Below are positions 24,823 to 32,067 of a DNA stretch of 64,000 nt, one piece after another; positions within the stretch are counted from its first letter, which is position 1, and each line of letters starts with the position of its first letter. The notes beneath the pieces were generated by a model that saw only the letters and a list, made by a program, of their open reading frames with translations, searched no databases and was not told the origin of the DNA. The stretch spans positions 1-64,000 of the forward strand of contig NZ_WQPN01000066.1 of the NCBI RefSeq assembly GCF_018785315.1. The letters run 5' to 3'. This stretch comes from Clostridium sp. MCC353 (GTDB taxonomy: Bacteria; Bacillota; Clostridia; Lachnospirales; Lachnospiraceae). Position numbers and translations under genes: made by a program.

Positions 24823-24896
24823 TGTGCTACTGGTAGCACATTTTTATGTTGATGCTGCTTCTTCTCCTATAAGTGGAATGTGCTACCAGTAGCACA
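24823..24896. promoter_or_regulatory. Pair of 18-bp palindromes between the transglutaminase and antitoxin genes
   Basis: TGTGCTACTGGTAGCACA (24823-24840) and TGTGCTACCAGTAGCACA (24879-24896) are perfect palindromes apart from the centre and are reverse complements of each other, 56 bp apart. The second sits 10 bp before the -35 of the antitoxin promoter. A damaged relative (CTACCAGCAGCACA, about 25741-25754) holds the same place in the duplicated locus. They look like operators for an unknown regulator. Confidence 0.7.
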
Positions 24897-24906
24897 TTTA
24901 TATAAT

Positions 24907-24935
24907 TTGACATTTTTTTACGAAAATGCTATAGT
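24907..24935 (+). promoter_or_regulatory. Strong promoter of the antitoxin RNA
   Basis: Perfect TTGACA (24907-24912), a 17-bp spacer and TATAGT (24930-24935). No coding frame follows, as expected for a small RNA. Confidence 0.75.
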
Positions 24936-24941
24936 AAAAGT

Positions 24942-25040
24942 ACAAAAAGGAATAACCGCCACACAAAGGTGGTTGGCCTCATGCTGAATAGAAAATCCAC
25001 CCAGGACTCGCCAAAGTACACAGGGTGGTTTTTCTATTCC
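24942..25040 (+). ncRNA. Candidate type I antitoxin RNA
   Basis: About 100 nt following the promoter at 24907. It holds a small stem (AACCGCC with GGTGGTT) and a long terminator stem: GAATAGAAAA-CCACCC (from 24986) pairs with GGGTGG-TTTTTCTATTC (to 25039). It converges on the toxin gene, so it is antisense to the 3' end of the toxin mRNA. This is the arrangement of the TxpA/RatA and BsrG/SR4 pairs of Bacillus. The exact ends are inferred. Confidence 0.6.
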
Positions 25041-25074
25041 TAACAACAAGGAACAAAAACTAATGATTTATTAC

Positions 25075-25152
25075 TTACAGATATATAACTATAAAGATAA
25101 GTAATGCTAGAATGAACATTCCAAACGCCATAAGGTCTTTAAAATCGAACAT
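25075..25152 (-). CDS. Small hydrophobic type I toxin peptide
   Basis: A 25-codon gene: a short polar start (MFDFKDLMAFG) followed by one membrane-spanning stretch (MFILALLIFIVIYL). GGGAGG lies 8 nt before the ATG and an extended -10 box lies about 70 bp upstream. Length, topology and the convergent antisense RNA match the holin-like/TxpA-type membrane toxins of Firmicutes. A related but altered copy is at 25797-25877. Confidence 0.72.
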   Translation of the reverse strand: MFDFKDLMAFGMFILALLIFIVIYL

Positions 25153-25220
25153 TCACATCACCTCCCATCTTATGTAAAGGGAGGCCAATCACCCTGTATC
25201 ACGGTTATTCCATAGCAATT

Positions 25221-25229
25221 AGTATAACA
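25221..25229 (-). promoter_or_regulatory. Extended -10 promoter of the toxin gene
   Basis: On the minus strand TGTTATACT, an extended -10 (TGnTATACT), about 70 bp before the toxin start. No good -35 is seen, which fits this promoter class. Confidence 0.5.
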
Positions 25230-25320
25230 TATATTTCGCAAAAATGCGACGATGATTTAAAATTGTTACCAAATTCTCATTTCATCGGTTCGCTAATTTA
25301 TTCTTAAAATATTTGAAAAT

Positions 25321-25492
25321 TTACCAGTGCATTCTTGTGATTTTAATCGCAAGTTAACCGGCAAGGTTTGTTCCTGACTCGCTTTTACAGCGTGTAAATC
25401 TGTTCCTCTGGAGCTGGCATAAGCCCCATTAATAGAAAGGCAATCGGCACTGAGACAGAAAGCTCATGTATTTATATATTGAGCAAGTTCAC
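25321..25492. mobile_element. Gene-less IS200/IS605 derivative (PATE-like)
   Basis: About 172 bp joining both ends of the IS200/IS605 element found at 27037-28391. The left end is CAGTGCATTCTTGTGA.. with ..AGTTAACCGGCAAG. The right end has GGAGCTGGCATAAG, GAGAGGCAATCGGCA-like sequence and GAGCAAGTTCAC. Hairpins near each end are kept (CTTGTGATT with AATCGCAAG). The bases before both copies read TTGAAAA, suggesting a shared target. No tnpA or tnpB remains, so it can only move with a transposase supplied by another copy. Confidence 0.75.
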
Positions 25493-25740
25493 AATATAGC
25501 AGAATGAGAGGATCATTGTCGTTGTATAGAGGAAAGTAGGGCTGCTGCTTTTAGCCGGATAGTCCAAACCTTGCTTAAAACGAAGAAAAAATTATATCGC
25601 TTTCAGTAAACAATTAATGCAGAATATGTAATGATCCTGCATATCTTTTTTAATTTTCCATATCTTAAAAACTTCCTGTTATATATCGGAAAGAACTGCA
25701 ATTGAAGGCCCCCATTCATCATTATTGTTCGAAAATTTAC
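25493..25740. other. Unassigned stretch between the IS derivative and the second toxin copy
   Basis: About 250 bp without a credible gene. It has a modest G-rich patch (GAGGAAAGTAGGGCTGCTGC) but no stable structure I can assign. It may be spacer from the duplication of the toxin locus. Confidence 0.3.
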
Positions 25741-25796
25741 TACCAGCAGCACATTTTATATAATCCTACATCTTTTATAAAAATACATAGTATTAA

Positions 25797-25877
25797 TTAC
25801 ATACAGGAGTAACCGCCGCACACCAAAACAATCACGAATGGTCCAATAGCCATAAGGTCTATAAATTCATATAACAT
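25797..25877 (-). pseudogene. Second, degenerate copy of the type I toxin locus
   Basis: A 26-codon frame (MLYEFIDLMAIGPFVIVLV then CGGYSCM) aligns with the first toxin over the start, but the membrane segment is cut short. The last codons run into the region that aligns with the antitoxin start (AACCGCC). The antitoxin promoter relic (about 25763-25795) has lost its -35, and only half of the palindrome remains. It is probably a decayed duplicate of 24879-25230. Confidence 0.55.
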
Positions 25878-26052
25878 TATCTCTCACCTTATGTATGGAA
25901 ATCCAATCACCTTACATTACATCTATTCCATAACATTTAGTATAACCACCATCCTAAAAGTTCGATAAAATATTTAAGCTCCATATATTTTTATTTACAA
26001 AAAATACAACTGCAATCATCGAAAATCTTAATACCTTTCAGTTAATATTCCT

Positions 26053-26493
26053 TTACCTTTCTGTGTGTTCTCCTCCTCCCCTTAACGAAAAACAGTCTCC
26101 ATAATACGGCTTATCTTCCGGACGTATCGTTCCGTCCCCTTTTTCTCCCACCAGCAGGCAGTATCCAAACTTAAATCTTTGAAGCTTATCCCCGGTTTTC
26201 AGGTACAGGGCATTGTAGTTTCCACAGTTTTTGCAGCATTTTTCAACGGATTCCGGCTTTTGCTTACACAGCCTGTAAATTGCAAACCTTAACCCCCTCT
26301 TTGCGAAAGGCTGAAGCTTGCCCAAAATCTCCGGAAGAAAGTACATACTTTCCGGGGTTGAATTTTCTTCATTGCTGATAAACACATCCTCATATTTCCA
26401 ATCATCATACCACCAAATATTAAACAATTCATTTGCAGTCAAATGTTCCTTATATAATAAATAATCTTCTCCCGCAGATTCACTTTGCACCAT
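26053..26493 (-). CDS. Uncharacterised 146-residue cysteine-containing protein
   Basis: I do not recognise this protein. It has no signal peptide or membrane segment. A cluster VEKCCKNCGNYNALYLKTGD (about 102-121) plus later Cys residues (YCLLVGE, YGDCFSL) suggests a small metal-binding site, as in many small Clostridial DUFs. AGGAGG lies 8 nt before the ATG, which supports expression. It sits alone in accessory DNA between the toxin copies and the IS element. Confidence 0.6.
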   Translation of the reverse strand: MVQSESAGEDYLLYKEHLTANELFNIWWYDDWKYEDVFISNEENSTPESMYFLPEILGKLQPFAKRGLRFAIYRLCKQKPESVEKCCKNCGNYNALYLKTGDKLQRFKFGYCLLVGEKGDGTIRPEDKPYYGDCFSLRGGGEHTER

Positions 26494-26976
26494 AATAAAA
26501 CCTCCTATTTTTAATGAACCGATAAGCGTATTGATCCGCTCCTCCGTCGGTTCTTACATTCATCCGTACTTTCATTAAAATTATTCTATATTCCAAATCC
26601 CCGTTATAAATACAAACGTTCAATTATCTAATTCACCATTTTAACCAATCTCCGCAAGCTGCATTGACCTCAAACCAGCAGGAATAATACCAGTTGCTAT
26701 AATAAACTTATTTAACTCCTCCATTGCAAAAAGCCGAAAAATACCCGACTATTTTTTCATTTTCTGCCTGCATAAAAATAAAATCATTTCTATTCAATAG
26801 CTATATTTTTAACTATGGATTTTCCATATTCAATTTTCAATGTGCAATTCTTTTCCTTTTTTGGGGAAATACATGGTTAAGAACTAACCAAGTTTCTAAC
26901 GATTATTTAATCGTAAAAATAAGATTATGAAGTCATTATACACAAAAACCTTCTCCTTAGCAAGGACTTTTAATAG
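26494..26976. other. AT-rich gap, remnants only
   Basis: No solid gene. A 27-codon minus-strand frame (26641-26724, MEELNKFIIATGIIPAGLRS..) looks protein-like but lacks a ribosome-binding site and may be a leftover gene start. The remaining DNA is AT-rich and without clear structure. Confidence 0.35.
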
Positions 26977-27217
26977 TTTTCTGCAACATTTAAGATTCTG
27001 GTAGATTCTGATTTTGAAACCGGTAAAATTGAAAAAACTGCTGGTGCATTCTCGTGACTTCAGTCGTGAGTTAACCAGCAAGATTTGTTTACAGAATAGC
27101 TGTATGTGCCTATCGGCACTGCATTTTTAATAGTTTTGTCAGTTCCCTTACTGTAAAATAATTTAGTTTTTCATTCTAGTGGGTAAAGAATCATGCCTAT
27201 TTCTATGTCAAAAATTA

Positions 27218-27267
27218 GAACACATGTTCGAAAAAATATTGCGTGATTCGTATTTGTATGATATAAT
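27218..27267 (+). promoter_or_regulatory. LexA-like box plus promoter in the IS element
   Basis: GAACACATGTTC (27218-27229) fits the Gram-positive LexA/DinR consensus GAAC-N4-GTTC. TTGCGT (27239-27244), a 17-bp spacer and TATAAT (27262-27267) follow, pointing at the transposase remnants. Confidence 0.55.
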
Positions 27268-27300
27268 TAAACTCTGAAAAAGCAGTTACGGGGAGAGCAA

Positions 27301-27390
27301 CTTTGGAACCCGCCATACTGTGCAGTGGCCGTCAATGACCGGAGCTATGAACAGGTGAAGCATTACATGAACTCTCGAAAGGAAACATAA
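27301..27390 (+). pseudogene. tnpA: tnpA remnant (Y1 transposase C-terminus)
   Basis: An in-frame 29-codon tail LWNPPYCAVAVND-RSYEQVKHYMNS.., the usual end of an IS200/IS605 TnpA (..W-x3-Y..V.. then a final helix). The catalytic domain is gone. Its TAA touches the first ATG of the tnpB frame (27390), the natural tnpA-tnpB junction. Confidence 0.6.
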
Positions 27391-27404
27391 TGAGGAGGCA
27401 GAGG

Positions 27405-28241
27405 ATGAACAAGGCTTATAAGTACCGGATCTATCCCACCGTCGAACAGGAAAAACAACTGGCTGATACGTTTGGAAGCTGCCGGTTTGTTTATAACCAT
27501 TATCTTGCCCTGCAGTCCGGAAACCATGAGCAGGGGAAAAAGCACCTGGGCAGGACCGCCTGTAATAACGACTGCAACCGGAACCTGAAACAGGAGTATC
27601 CCTGGCTCAGGCAGGTGGATAAGTTTGCGCTGACCAATGCGATCTATGCGTTGGAAGCCGCGTATCAGAGATTTTACAGGAAACAGGGCGGATATCCCAA
27701 GTTCAAGGGCAGGCGCCGAAGCCGTATGTCCTACACTACGAATTTTACGAATGGAAACATTGCAGTGCTGGATGGAGAGGTGAAACTGCCAAAACTTGGA
27801 AAAGTCAAGGCAGTCATCCACAGAGCCATGCCGGAAGGCTGGAATCTGAAACAGGCCACGGTATTAAAAGAACGTGATGGAAGTTATTATGTTTCGGTTC
27901 TGTATGAGTATCAGACAGAGATTACGCCGCAGGAAGTCCGCCCTGAGCGGATTATCGGCCTGGATTATAAATCAGATGGATTATATATGGATTCATCCGG
28001 CGTATGCTGCAATATGCCGCACTTTTTTAGAAAGAGCCAGAAAAAACTGGCGAAGGCCCAGAGAAAGCTGAAACAGAAACAGCTGCATTCGGCGAATTAC
28101 CGGAAACAGCAGAAAAAGATTGCCAGGACAGCAAGTAAGACGGCAGACCAGAGAAAGGACTTCCTGCATAAAAAGTCGGTTGAGATAGCCAATCAGTACG
28201 ACCTGGTATGTGTGGAAGACCTGGATATGAGATATATCTAA
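27405..28241 (+). pseudogene. tnpB: TnpB RNA-guided nuclease, internally deleted
   Basis: A 278-residue frame; intact TnpB is about 370-430. The N-terminus (NKAYKYRIYPTVEQEKQLADTFG, CRFVYNHYLALQ) and the wedge/REC region are intact. The RuvC-I Asp lies in IIGLDYKSDG and the RuvC-II Glu in LVCVEDLDMRYI. The frame then stops. The zinc finger (two CxxC) and the RuvC-III Asp are missing. Bases 28254-28299 still encode a TnpB-like tail (AGINCRAGTVRTV), so a block between the two was deleted. Start at 27405 with GGAGG upstream. Nuclease activity is unlikely. Confidence 0.85.
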
Positions 28242-28249
28242 ACGCAGTA

Positions 28250-28391
28250 TAGCTGCAGGAATCAACTGTAGGGCCGGGACGGTCCGAACAGTATAATCTA
28301 CGCCTGTGGAGCTGGCATAAGACCTGCTAACAGAGAGGCAATCGGCATTGAGACAGGAAGCTCGTGACTTTAGTCGTGAGAGCAAGTTCAC
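28250..28391 (+). ncRNA. Omega (right-end element) RNA region of the IS
   Basis: The right end of the element, overlapping the old tnpB tail, where TnpB guide RNAs are processed. It holds the GGAGCTGGCATAAG block, GAGAGGCAATCGGCATTGAG and the end hairpin, and finishes GAGCAAGTTCAC. A guide would be copied from the flank that follows (28392 on). The same 3' block is kept in the 172-bp derivative at 25321-25492. Confidence 0.5.
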
Positions 28392-28679
28392 CCGTTCGTA
28401 CCAACTGTTTATTTAGAAGATGGCGATCCATTAAAGGAATACGGAATCGATGCGTCTGTCATCCGTTTATACGGCCATACAAAAGGGTCTATCGTTATTG
28501 ATGTGGCAGAACACAGCATTATTGCCGGCGACGCCTTGATGAATATGTTTTATCCGGCCGTTTCCATGCTCTATAATGATAAAAATGCCTTGTTAAGAGC
28601 GCCCGAAAAGTCAGCGCGCTGGGAGAATGGAAAATTTATTTTGGCCACGGCAAACCCGCAGACAACCGAAAATGGATAA
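28392..28679 (+). pseudogene. MBL-fold metallohydrolase, 3' fragment split by the IS
   Basis: A 95-codon tail of a metallo-beta-lactamase-fold protein: VYLEDGDPLKEYGIDASVI, then LYGHTKGSIVIDV with the conserved GHTxGS histidine, and IIAGDALMN with the metal-ligand Asp. The 5' end is lost: only about 20 codons (26977-27036, FKILVDSDFETGKIEK) remain on the other side of the IS, behind an in-frame stop. The parent was probably a ~250-residue hydrolase. Confidence 0.8.
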
Positions 28680-28707
28680 AGCTCAACTCCTCTGTTACTC
28701 AATTCCC

Positions 28708-28839
28708 GGTTCTTTCTCATAGAAGGGTATGTAAAATGATCAAGCTATAAAAAGACATCCGTAAAACCTTAAAATATAAGACTTTCCAGATGTCTTTTTA
28801 TAGCTGTGATGTGTTGATACCCTACTATAAGAAAGAACC
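28708..28839. repeat. 132-bp imperfect inverted repeat (MITE-like)
   Basis: Arms of about 52 bp (outer GGTTCTTTCT..AGGGTAT, inner AGCTATAAAAAGACATC) match their partners at roughly 80%. The inner AAAAGACATC/GATGTCTTTT can act as a bidirectional terminator. No gene lies inside. Confidence 0.65.
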
Positions 28840-28873
28840 CAATTCTCCCCCTTTACTGCATAAAAATAGGGCT

Positions 28874-28911
28874 GCTGCAAAAGCAGATATTATCCAATCT
28901 ACTTTTGCAGC
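28874..28911. terminator. Hairpin between the MBL fragment and the deacetylase gene
   Basis: GCTGCAAAAG-AGAT pairs with ATCT-CTTTTGCAGC with a few unpaired bases. It lies 89 bp downstream of the minus-strand deacetylase gene and may end its transcript. The rest of the 28680-28999 gap holds nothing else I recognise. Confidence 0.5.
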
Positions 28912-28999
28912 ACCCCCAATTCCGCTCTCAAAATAGGCGTCCCTGGCATCCGTCTTCGCCACTCTGCCACATGCACCTGTCTCCCGCTTCCGCCTTCGA

Positions 29000-30181
29000 C
29001 TATCTCCTAAAACTGTTATAAACATGCCCCGGCGCCATACCGCCCCTATAAGCGGCCAGTTCACTAACCGTCACAAGCTGATATCCCCGGGCCGTCAATT
29101 CCGGAATAATGATTTCCGCCGCATCGGCAGTTGCTGTATACAGATCATGCATCAGCACAATATCCCCGTCTCTCACATTGTTGAGGACCGCGTTGATTGT
29201 GCTCTGGGCATTTCTCGTTTTCCAGTCTCTTGTGTCGATCGACCACATAATGGCCGGTATTCCCATATTTCCCAGCGTATTCAGAGACGCCGCATTATAA
29301 TATCCGCCGCAGGGGCGCATGAGCACAGGCGTTACGCCGGATGCATTGGCGATTACCTGATTGGTTGAGCCCACTTGGGAAATAATTCCGTCCGCGCTTA
29401 AACTGGTCAGATATTTATGGTCATATGTATGGTTCGCGACTTCACAGCCCTGTGCCGCCATCTGCTGGACATATGCAGCATGTCCCGGGACACGGCTGCC
29501 TACCATGAAGAAGGTTGCACGCCCTCCGTTAGCCGATAAGGAAGCCAGAATCCTGTTTGTCACTCCGTTCTGGGGTCCATCGTCAAATGTCAGCGCTACC
29601 ATTGGGCGGTTAGGGTCAATCGCTCCGAATAAACTCTCTTCCGGCTCTCCCCCGCCCTTAACTACCGCGGAAATGCGGATGCCGTCTATCTTCAGGCCCA
29701 CTCCACTGGCTCCGGCCTCGGCCCCGTTCATGGCCCACTCCGTCCATGCCCCATTCTGCAGAACTTTATAATAAATATCATAGTTTTCTTCCAACTGCCC
29801 TGTCAGTTTCACGCTGATAGCTTCCAGCGGCATATCGGTATCCGTCTGGTTGCTGTCCGCTGTGTTTTCCACCCAGTCCAGCCAGCCTGAACCGCTTAAA
29901 TTCACCTTATAGGCGATGGTTCCCGACATCCCCTCAGGCTGATTTTCCAATGAAGCTCTCATGCCGATGATGTAGGTGCCGGCAGCAGGAAGACAGGGCA
30001 TATTGTCCCTCACATAAGGGTTCCATCCCTGTCCAAATTGATAAGTGCTGTAGACCGCTTTCAGCGGTTCCGGCGCTGCAGTCTCGTCCGCCATGGCAGT
30101 GACCGGACTGCTTCCGGCGCATATTCCCAAACAGGCCATGCCCGCCAAGAATTTTACCATTAATTTCTTAATCTTAATCAT
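29000..30181 (-). CDS. Secreted polysaccharide deacetylase with ChW repeats
   Basis: A 393-residue exported protein. Signal peptide about 1-31 (ending AMA). Residues 45-185 contain two or three clostridial hydrophobic-W (ChW) repeats (GMSGTIAYKVNLSGSGWLDW, YDIIYYKVLQNG-type, GLKIDGIRI). The NodB domain (about 195-370) is complete: TFDDGP (catalytic Asp and metal Asp), NHTYDH (metal His pair), RPCGGYY, WSIDTRDW and VLMHD. It probably deacetylates peptidoglycan or another wall glycan (CE4 family). It lies 12 bp after the HD-hydrolase gene with AGGAGA before the ATG, so they are likely co-transcribed. Confidence 0.92.
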   Translation of the reverse strand: MIKIKKLMVKFLAGMACLGICAGSSPVTAMADETAAPEPLKAVYSTYQFGQGWNPYVRDNMPCLPAAGTYIIGMRASLENQPEGMSGTIAYKVNLSGSGWLDWVENTADSNQTDTDMPLEAISVKLTGQLEENYDIYYKVLQNGAWTEWAMNGAEAGASGVGLKIDGIRISAVVKGGGEPEESLFGAIDPNRPMVALTFDDGPQNGVTNRILASLSANGGRATFFMVGSRVPGHAAYVQQMAAQGCEVANHTYDHKYLTSLSADGIISQVGSTNQVIANASGVTPVLMRPCGGYYNAASLNTLGNMGIPAIMWSIDTRDWKTRNAQSTINAVLNNVRDGDIVLMHDLYTATADAAEIIIPELTARGYQLVTVSELAAYRGGMAPGHVYNSFRR

Positions 30182-30193
30182 TTTAAAAGTCTC

Positions 30194-30745
30194 CTAATCT
30201 ATAGTTTCATCCATATCTCCGAATACCAATCTGCAAAGATTTAAATATTCCTTATAACAGGGGTAAACAGCCAGATCGCTCAGTTCCCTGGCTACATTTT
30301 CATAATACCACTTGTGGTGCGGCTTGCGCTTTTCATTAAAACGGTTCCATATGGCATCGCCAATGGCCAGATAATCCCTTGCCGTACATCTCATGTTGCT
30401 CAGCTTGTCCCCTAATGTGACAATCTTTACATCCAGGCTGGCATGGTGAAGGTGGTCAATCGTCGCCGCTTTCCTTTCATGCCAGGATTTCGTCTTGTCC
30501 TCGGTTTCTTCCCAAACCAGCGAAGCAACCCTGTAACCAAATTCCTTTTCCAGCATTTCCCAGGTGACTCCCGCGTCTTCCATCACGTCATGAAGCAGTG
30601 CGGCAGCTATGATCTCCTCATCGCTCGTTATCATGGACACGATGACGGCCGCCTCCAAAGGATGGGTGATATATGGTATAAGAGTTCCCTTTCTGACAGC
30701 ACCACTATGTGCTTTCGTTGCGAAAGCTACAGCTTTTTGTATCAT
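30194..30745 (-). CDS. HD-domain hydrolase, small alarmone-hydrolase-like
   Basis: A 183-residue metal-dependent HD phosphohydrolase similar to the hydrolase half of RelA/SpoT and to MESH1. Features: ATKAHSGAVRKGTLIPYITHP (first His and the Arg-Lys-Gly motif), AALLHDVMEDAGVTWEML (HD and ED pair) and LGDKLSNMRCTARDY (late Asp). It lacks the synthetase, TGS and ACT domains. It may hydrolyse (p)ppGpp or a related nucleotide. It is the first gene of a pair with the deacetylase. Confidence 0.8.
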   Translation of the reverse strand: MIQKAVAFATKAHSGAVRKGTLIPYITHPLEAAVIVSMITSDEEIIAAALLHDVMEDAGVTWEMLEKEFGYRVASLVWEETEDKTKSWHERKAATIDHLHHASLDVKIVTLGDKLSNMRCTARDYLAIGDAIWNRFNEKRKPHHKWYYENVARELSDLAVYPCYKEYLNLCRLVFGDMDETID

Positions 30746-30818
30746 GAGATTCCCTTTCTGTAAACATTATGGCATTTCTTACATCATAACACAGAAACTT
30801 ACAATTTAGAAGATAAAC

Positions 30819-30847
30819 TTGTAAGAGAAGCTATTTTCTGATATGCT
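30819..30847 (+). promoter_or_regulatory. Promoter of the membrane protein gene at 30892
   Basis: TTGTAA (30819-30824), a 17-bp spacer and TATGCT (30842-30847), with AGGAGG about 11 nt before the ATG. Confidence 0.55.
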
Positions 30848-30891
30848 ATTGTAGCAGGCATTATTATACCAAACAGGAGGTTTCTTTTTAC

Positions 30892-31617
30892 ATGAGAGAT
30901 TACACATACAGCAATACGCACAGGCGCAATCACGCGGGAAGATCGGGGCACTCTGTTTCCTCCGGGCAGGAATGGCTACATAACCTGCTGTTTTATATTC
31001 TTCCCTTTATCGTTATCAACGGCTTGATTTTTTTCCTTGTAACCACAAAACCCAAGTGTGAACTGGTAATTGGAGAAGACCACGATTATCTGAGCACTGA
31101 AATTAAATTGGATATTAAATCATTTCTTCCGACCAAAGACCTGACCGTAACCCTGGATTCCGAACCCCTGGAACTGGAACAGGTTAAGAAGAACAGCTAT
31201 AAAGCCGTCATTACAAAAAATGGGGCTCTCGACATCTCCGTCAAGAGCGCGAACGGAATGACAGCTTCCATTTACGAGTATGTGGGCATTCTGGACGACA
31301 ACCCTCCGTCGCTGAATAATTCCGTGGTGGAAGACGGTATCCTGACCTTTACCATAGAGGACAGCCAGTCCGGAGTTAATTTCGACGCCATTTATGCAAC
31401 GGACTCCATGGGAATTACCATTTATCCCACATCCATTGACAAGGCGACGGGAACCATTACATTCCCTATCGATTCAGACGGCCTGACCATATATACCAGC
31501 GATCTTTCCGGCAACCAGGGACAGACCACAGTGACGCCGCAGTCCGCGTCCGACGGCAGTTCGGAGAATTCCGGCGGTTCTGATTCCGGTTCTGAAACAA
31601 CGCTTCAAACCAACTAA
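30892..31617 (+). CDS. Uncharacterised single-pass membrane protein
   Basis: A 241-residue protein. A basic cytoplasmic N-terminus of ~30 residues precedes one transmembrane helix (LLFYILPFIVINGLIFFLV, about 32-50). The outside part of about 190 residues is rich in beta strands with Ig-like character (LDIKSFLPTKDLTVTLDSEPL, DDNPPSLNNSVVEDGILTFT). It ends in a Ser/Gly linker (SDGSSENSGGSDSGSE). Function unknown. It is monocistronic, with its own promoter and terminator. Confidence 0.75.
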   Translation: MRDYTYSNTHRRNHAGRSGHSVSSGQEWLHNLLFYILPFIVINGLIFFLVTTKPKCELVIGEDHDYLSTEIKLDIKSFLPTKDLTVTLDSEPLELEQVKKNSYKAVITKNGALDISVKSANGMTASIYEYVGILDDNPPSLNNSVVEDGILTFTIEDSQSGVNFDAIYATDSMGITIYPTSIDKATGTITFPIDSDGLTIYTSDLSGNQGQTTVTPQSASDGSSENSGGSDSGSETTLQTN

Positions 31618-31621
31618 TATG

Positions 31622-31685
31622 AAAAGAGATTTTAAGCCTTTGCAGAATGGCCCCGGCCTTCTTCATAAGCGTTAAAATCTCTTTT
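31622..31685 (+). terminator. Terminator after the membrane protein gene
   Basis: AAAAGAGATTTTAA pairs with TTAAAATCTCTTTT around a ~36-nt loop and is followed by a T-rich run. It can serve both strands, including the DUF4176 gene that ends at 31751. Confidence 0.75.
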
Positions 31686-31750
31686 TATTTTACATCCAGC
31701 TTTGCTGTTAACAGCGTTCCCCATTTTGGGCCATACTATACGGCATCTCT

Positions 31751-32020
31751 CTATTCGTTGTATGCCTTGGCTATTTCCCGGATAAATGTTTCCCGTTCCT
31801 CTGTCTGATATCCCTCAAAATACACCTTCTCAATATCTTCATGGTTAAATAAAAACTGATAATCCGGCCCCATATTGCCCTCGGGATAAAATACTCCGAT
31901 ATAATCATACTCCACTTCCGGATTCTTGCTGTCCAACTGTTTAATTCCATATATCATCAGTTTTTTCTTCGCATTTTTAAGCAAAATAACCGAACCAATC
32001 GGCAATAAATCTTTGATCAT
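31751..32020 (-). CDS. DUF4176 protein
   Basis: An 89-residue protein of the DUF4176 family: LLPIGSVILLKNAKKKLMIY, then YDYIGVFYPEGNMG and FNHEDIEKVYFEGYQ. DUF4176 proteins are found beside type VII secretion (ESX/Yuk) substrates in Firmicutes. This one starts 48 bp after the LXG-like gene on the same strand, so they form one unit. The start at 32020 was chosen for its GAGGAG 8 nt upstream. Confidence 0.82.
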   Translation of the reverse strand: MIKDLLPIGSVILLKNAKKKLMIYGIKQLDSKNPEVEYDYIGVFYPEGNMGPDYQFLFNHEDIEKVYFEGYQTEERETFIREIAKAYNE

Positions 32021-32067
32021 TCCCATCTCTCCTCTATCCTTTCCTACAGCGCGTAAAATAAACCCGG

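Larger units (their letters stand above)
27037..28391 (+). mobile_element. IS200/IS605-family element with deleted tnpA and tnpB
   Basis: About 1355 bp. Matching subterminal hairpins with G-T pairs lie at 27051-27070 and 28361-28380 (CTCGTGACTtyAGTCGTGAG). Inside are an SOS-box promoter, the last 29 codons of a Y1 transposase, an internally deleted tnpB and the omega-RNA region. The left flank ends TTGAAAA, as in the derivative at 25321. Joining base 27036 to base 28392 gives a continuous frame (GKIEK-PFVPT), so the element sits in a metallo-beta-lactamase-fold gene without a target duplication, as this family does. Confidence 0.8.

Noticed and set aside
25501-25600. RNase P- or riboswitch-like patch (GAGGAAAGTAGGGCTG)
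   Set aside because: The match is a few bases only and no consistent fold surrounds it.
27993-28391. 132-codon minus-strand frame in the IS right end
   Set aside because: Antisense to tnpB and the omega-RNA region.
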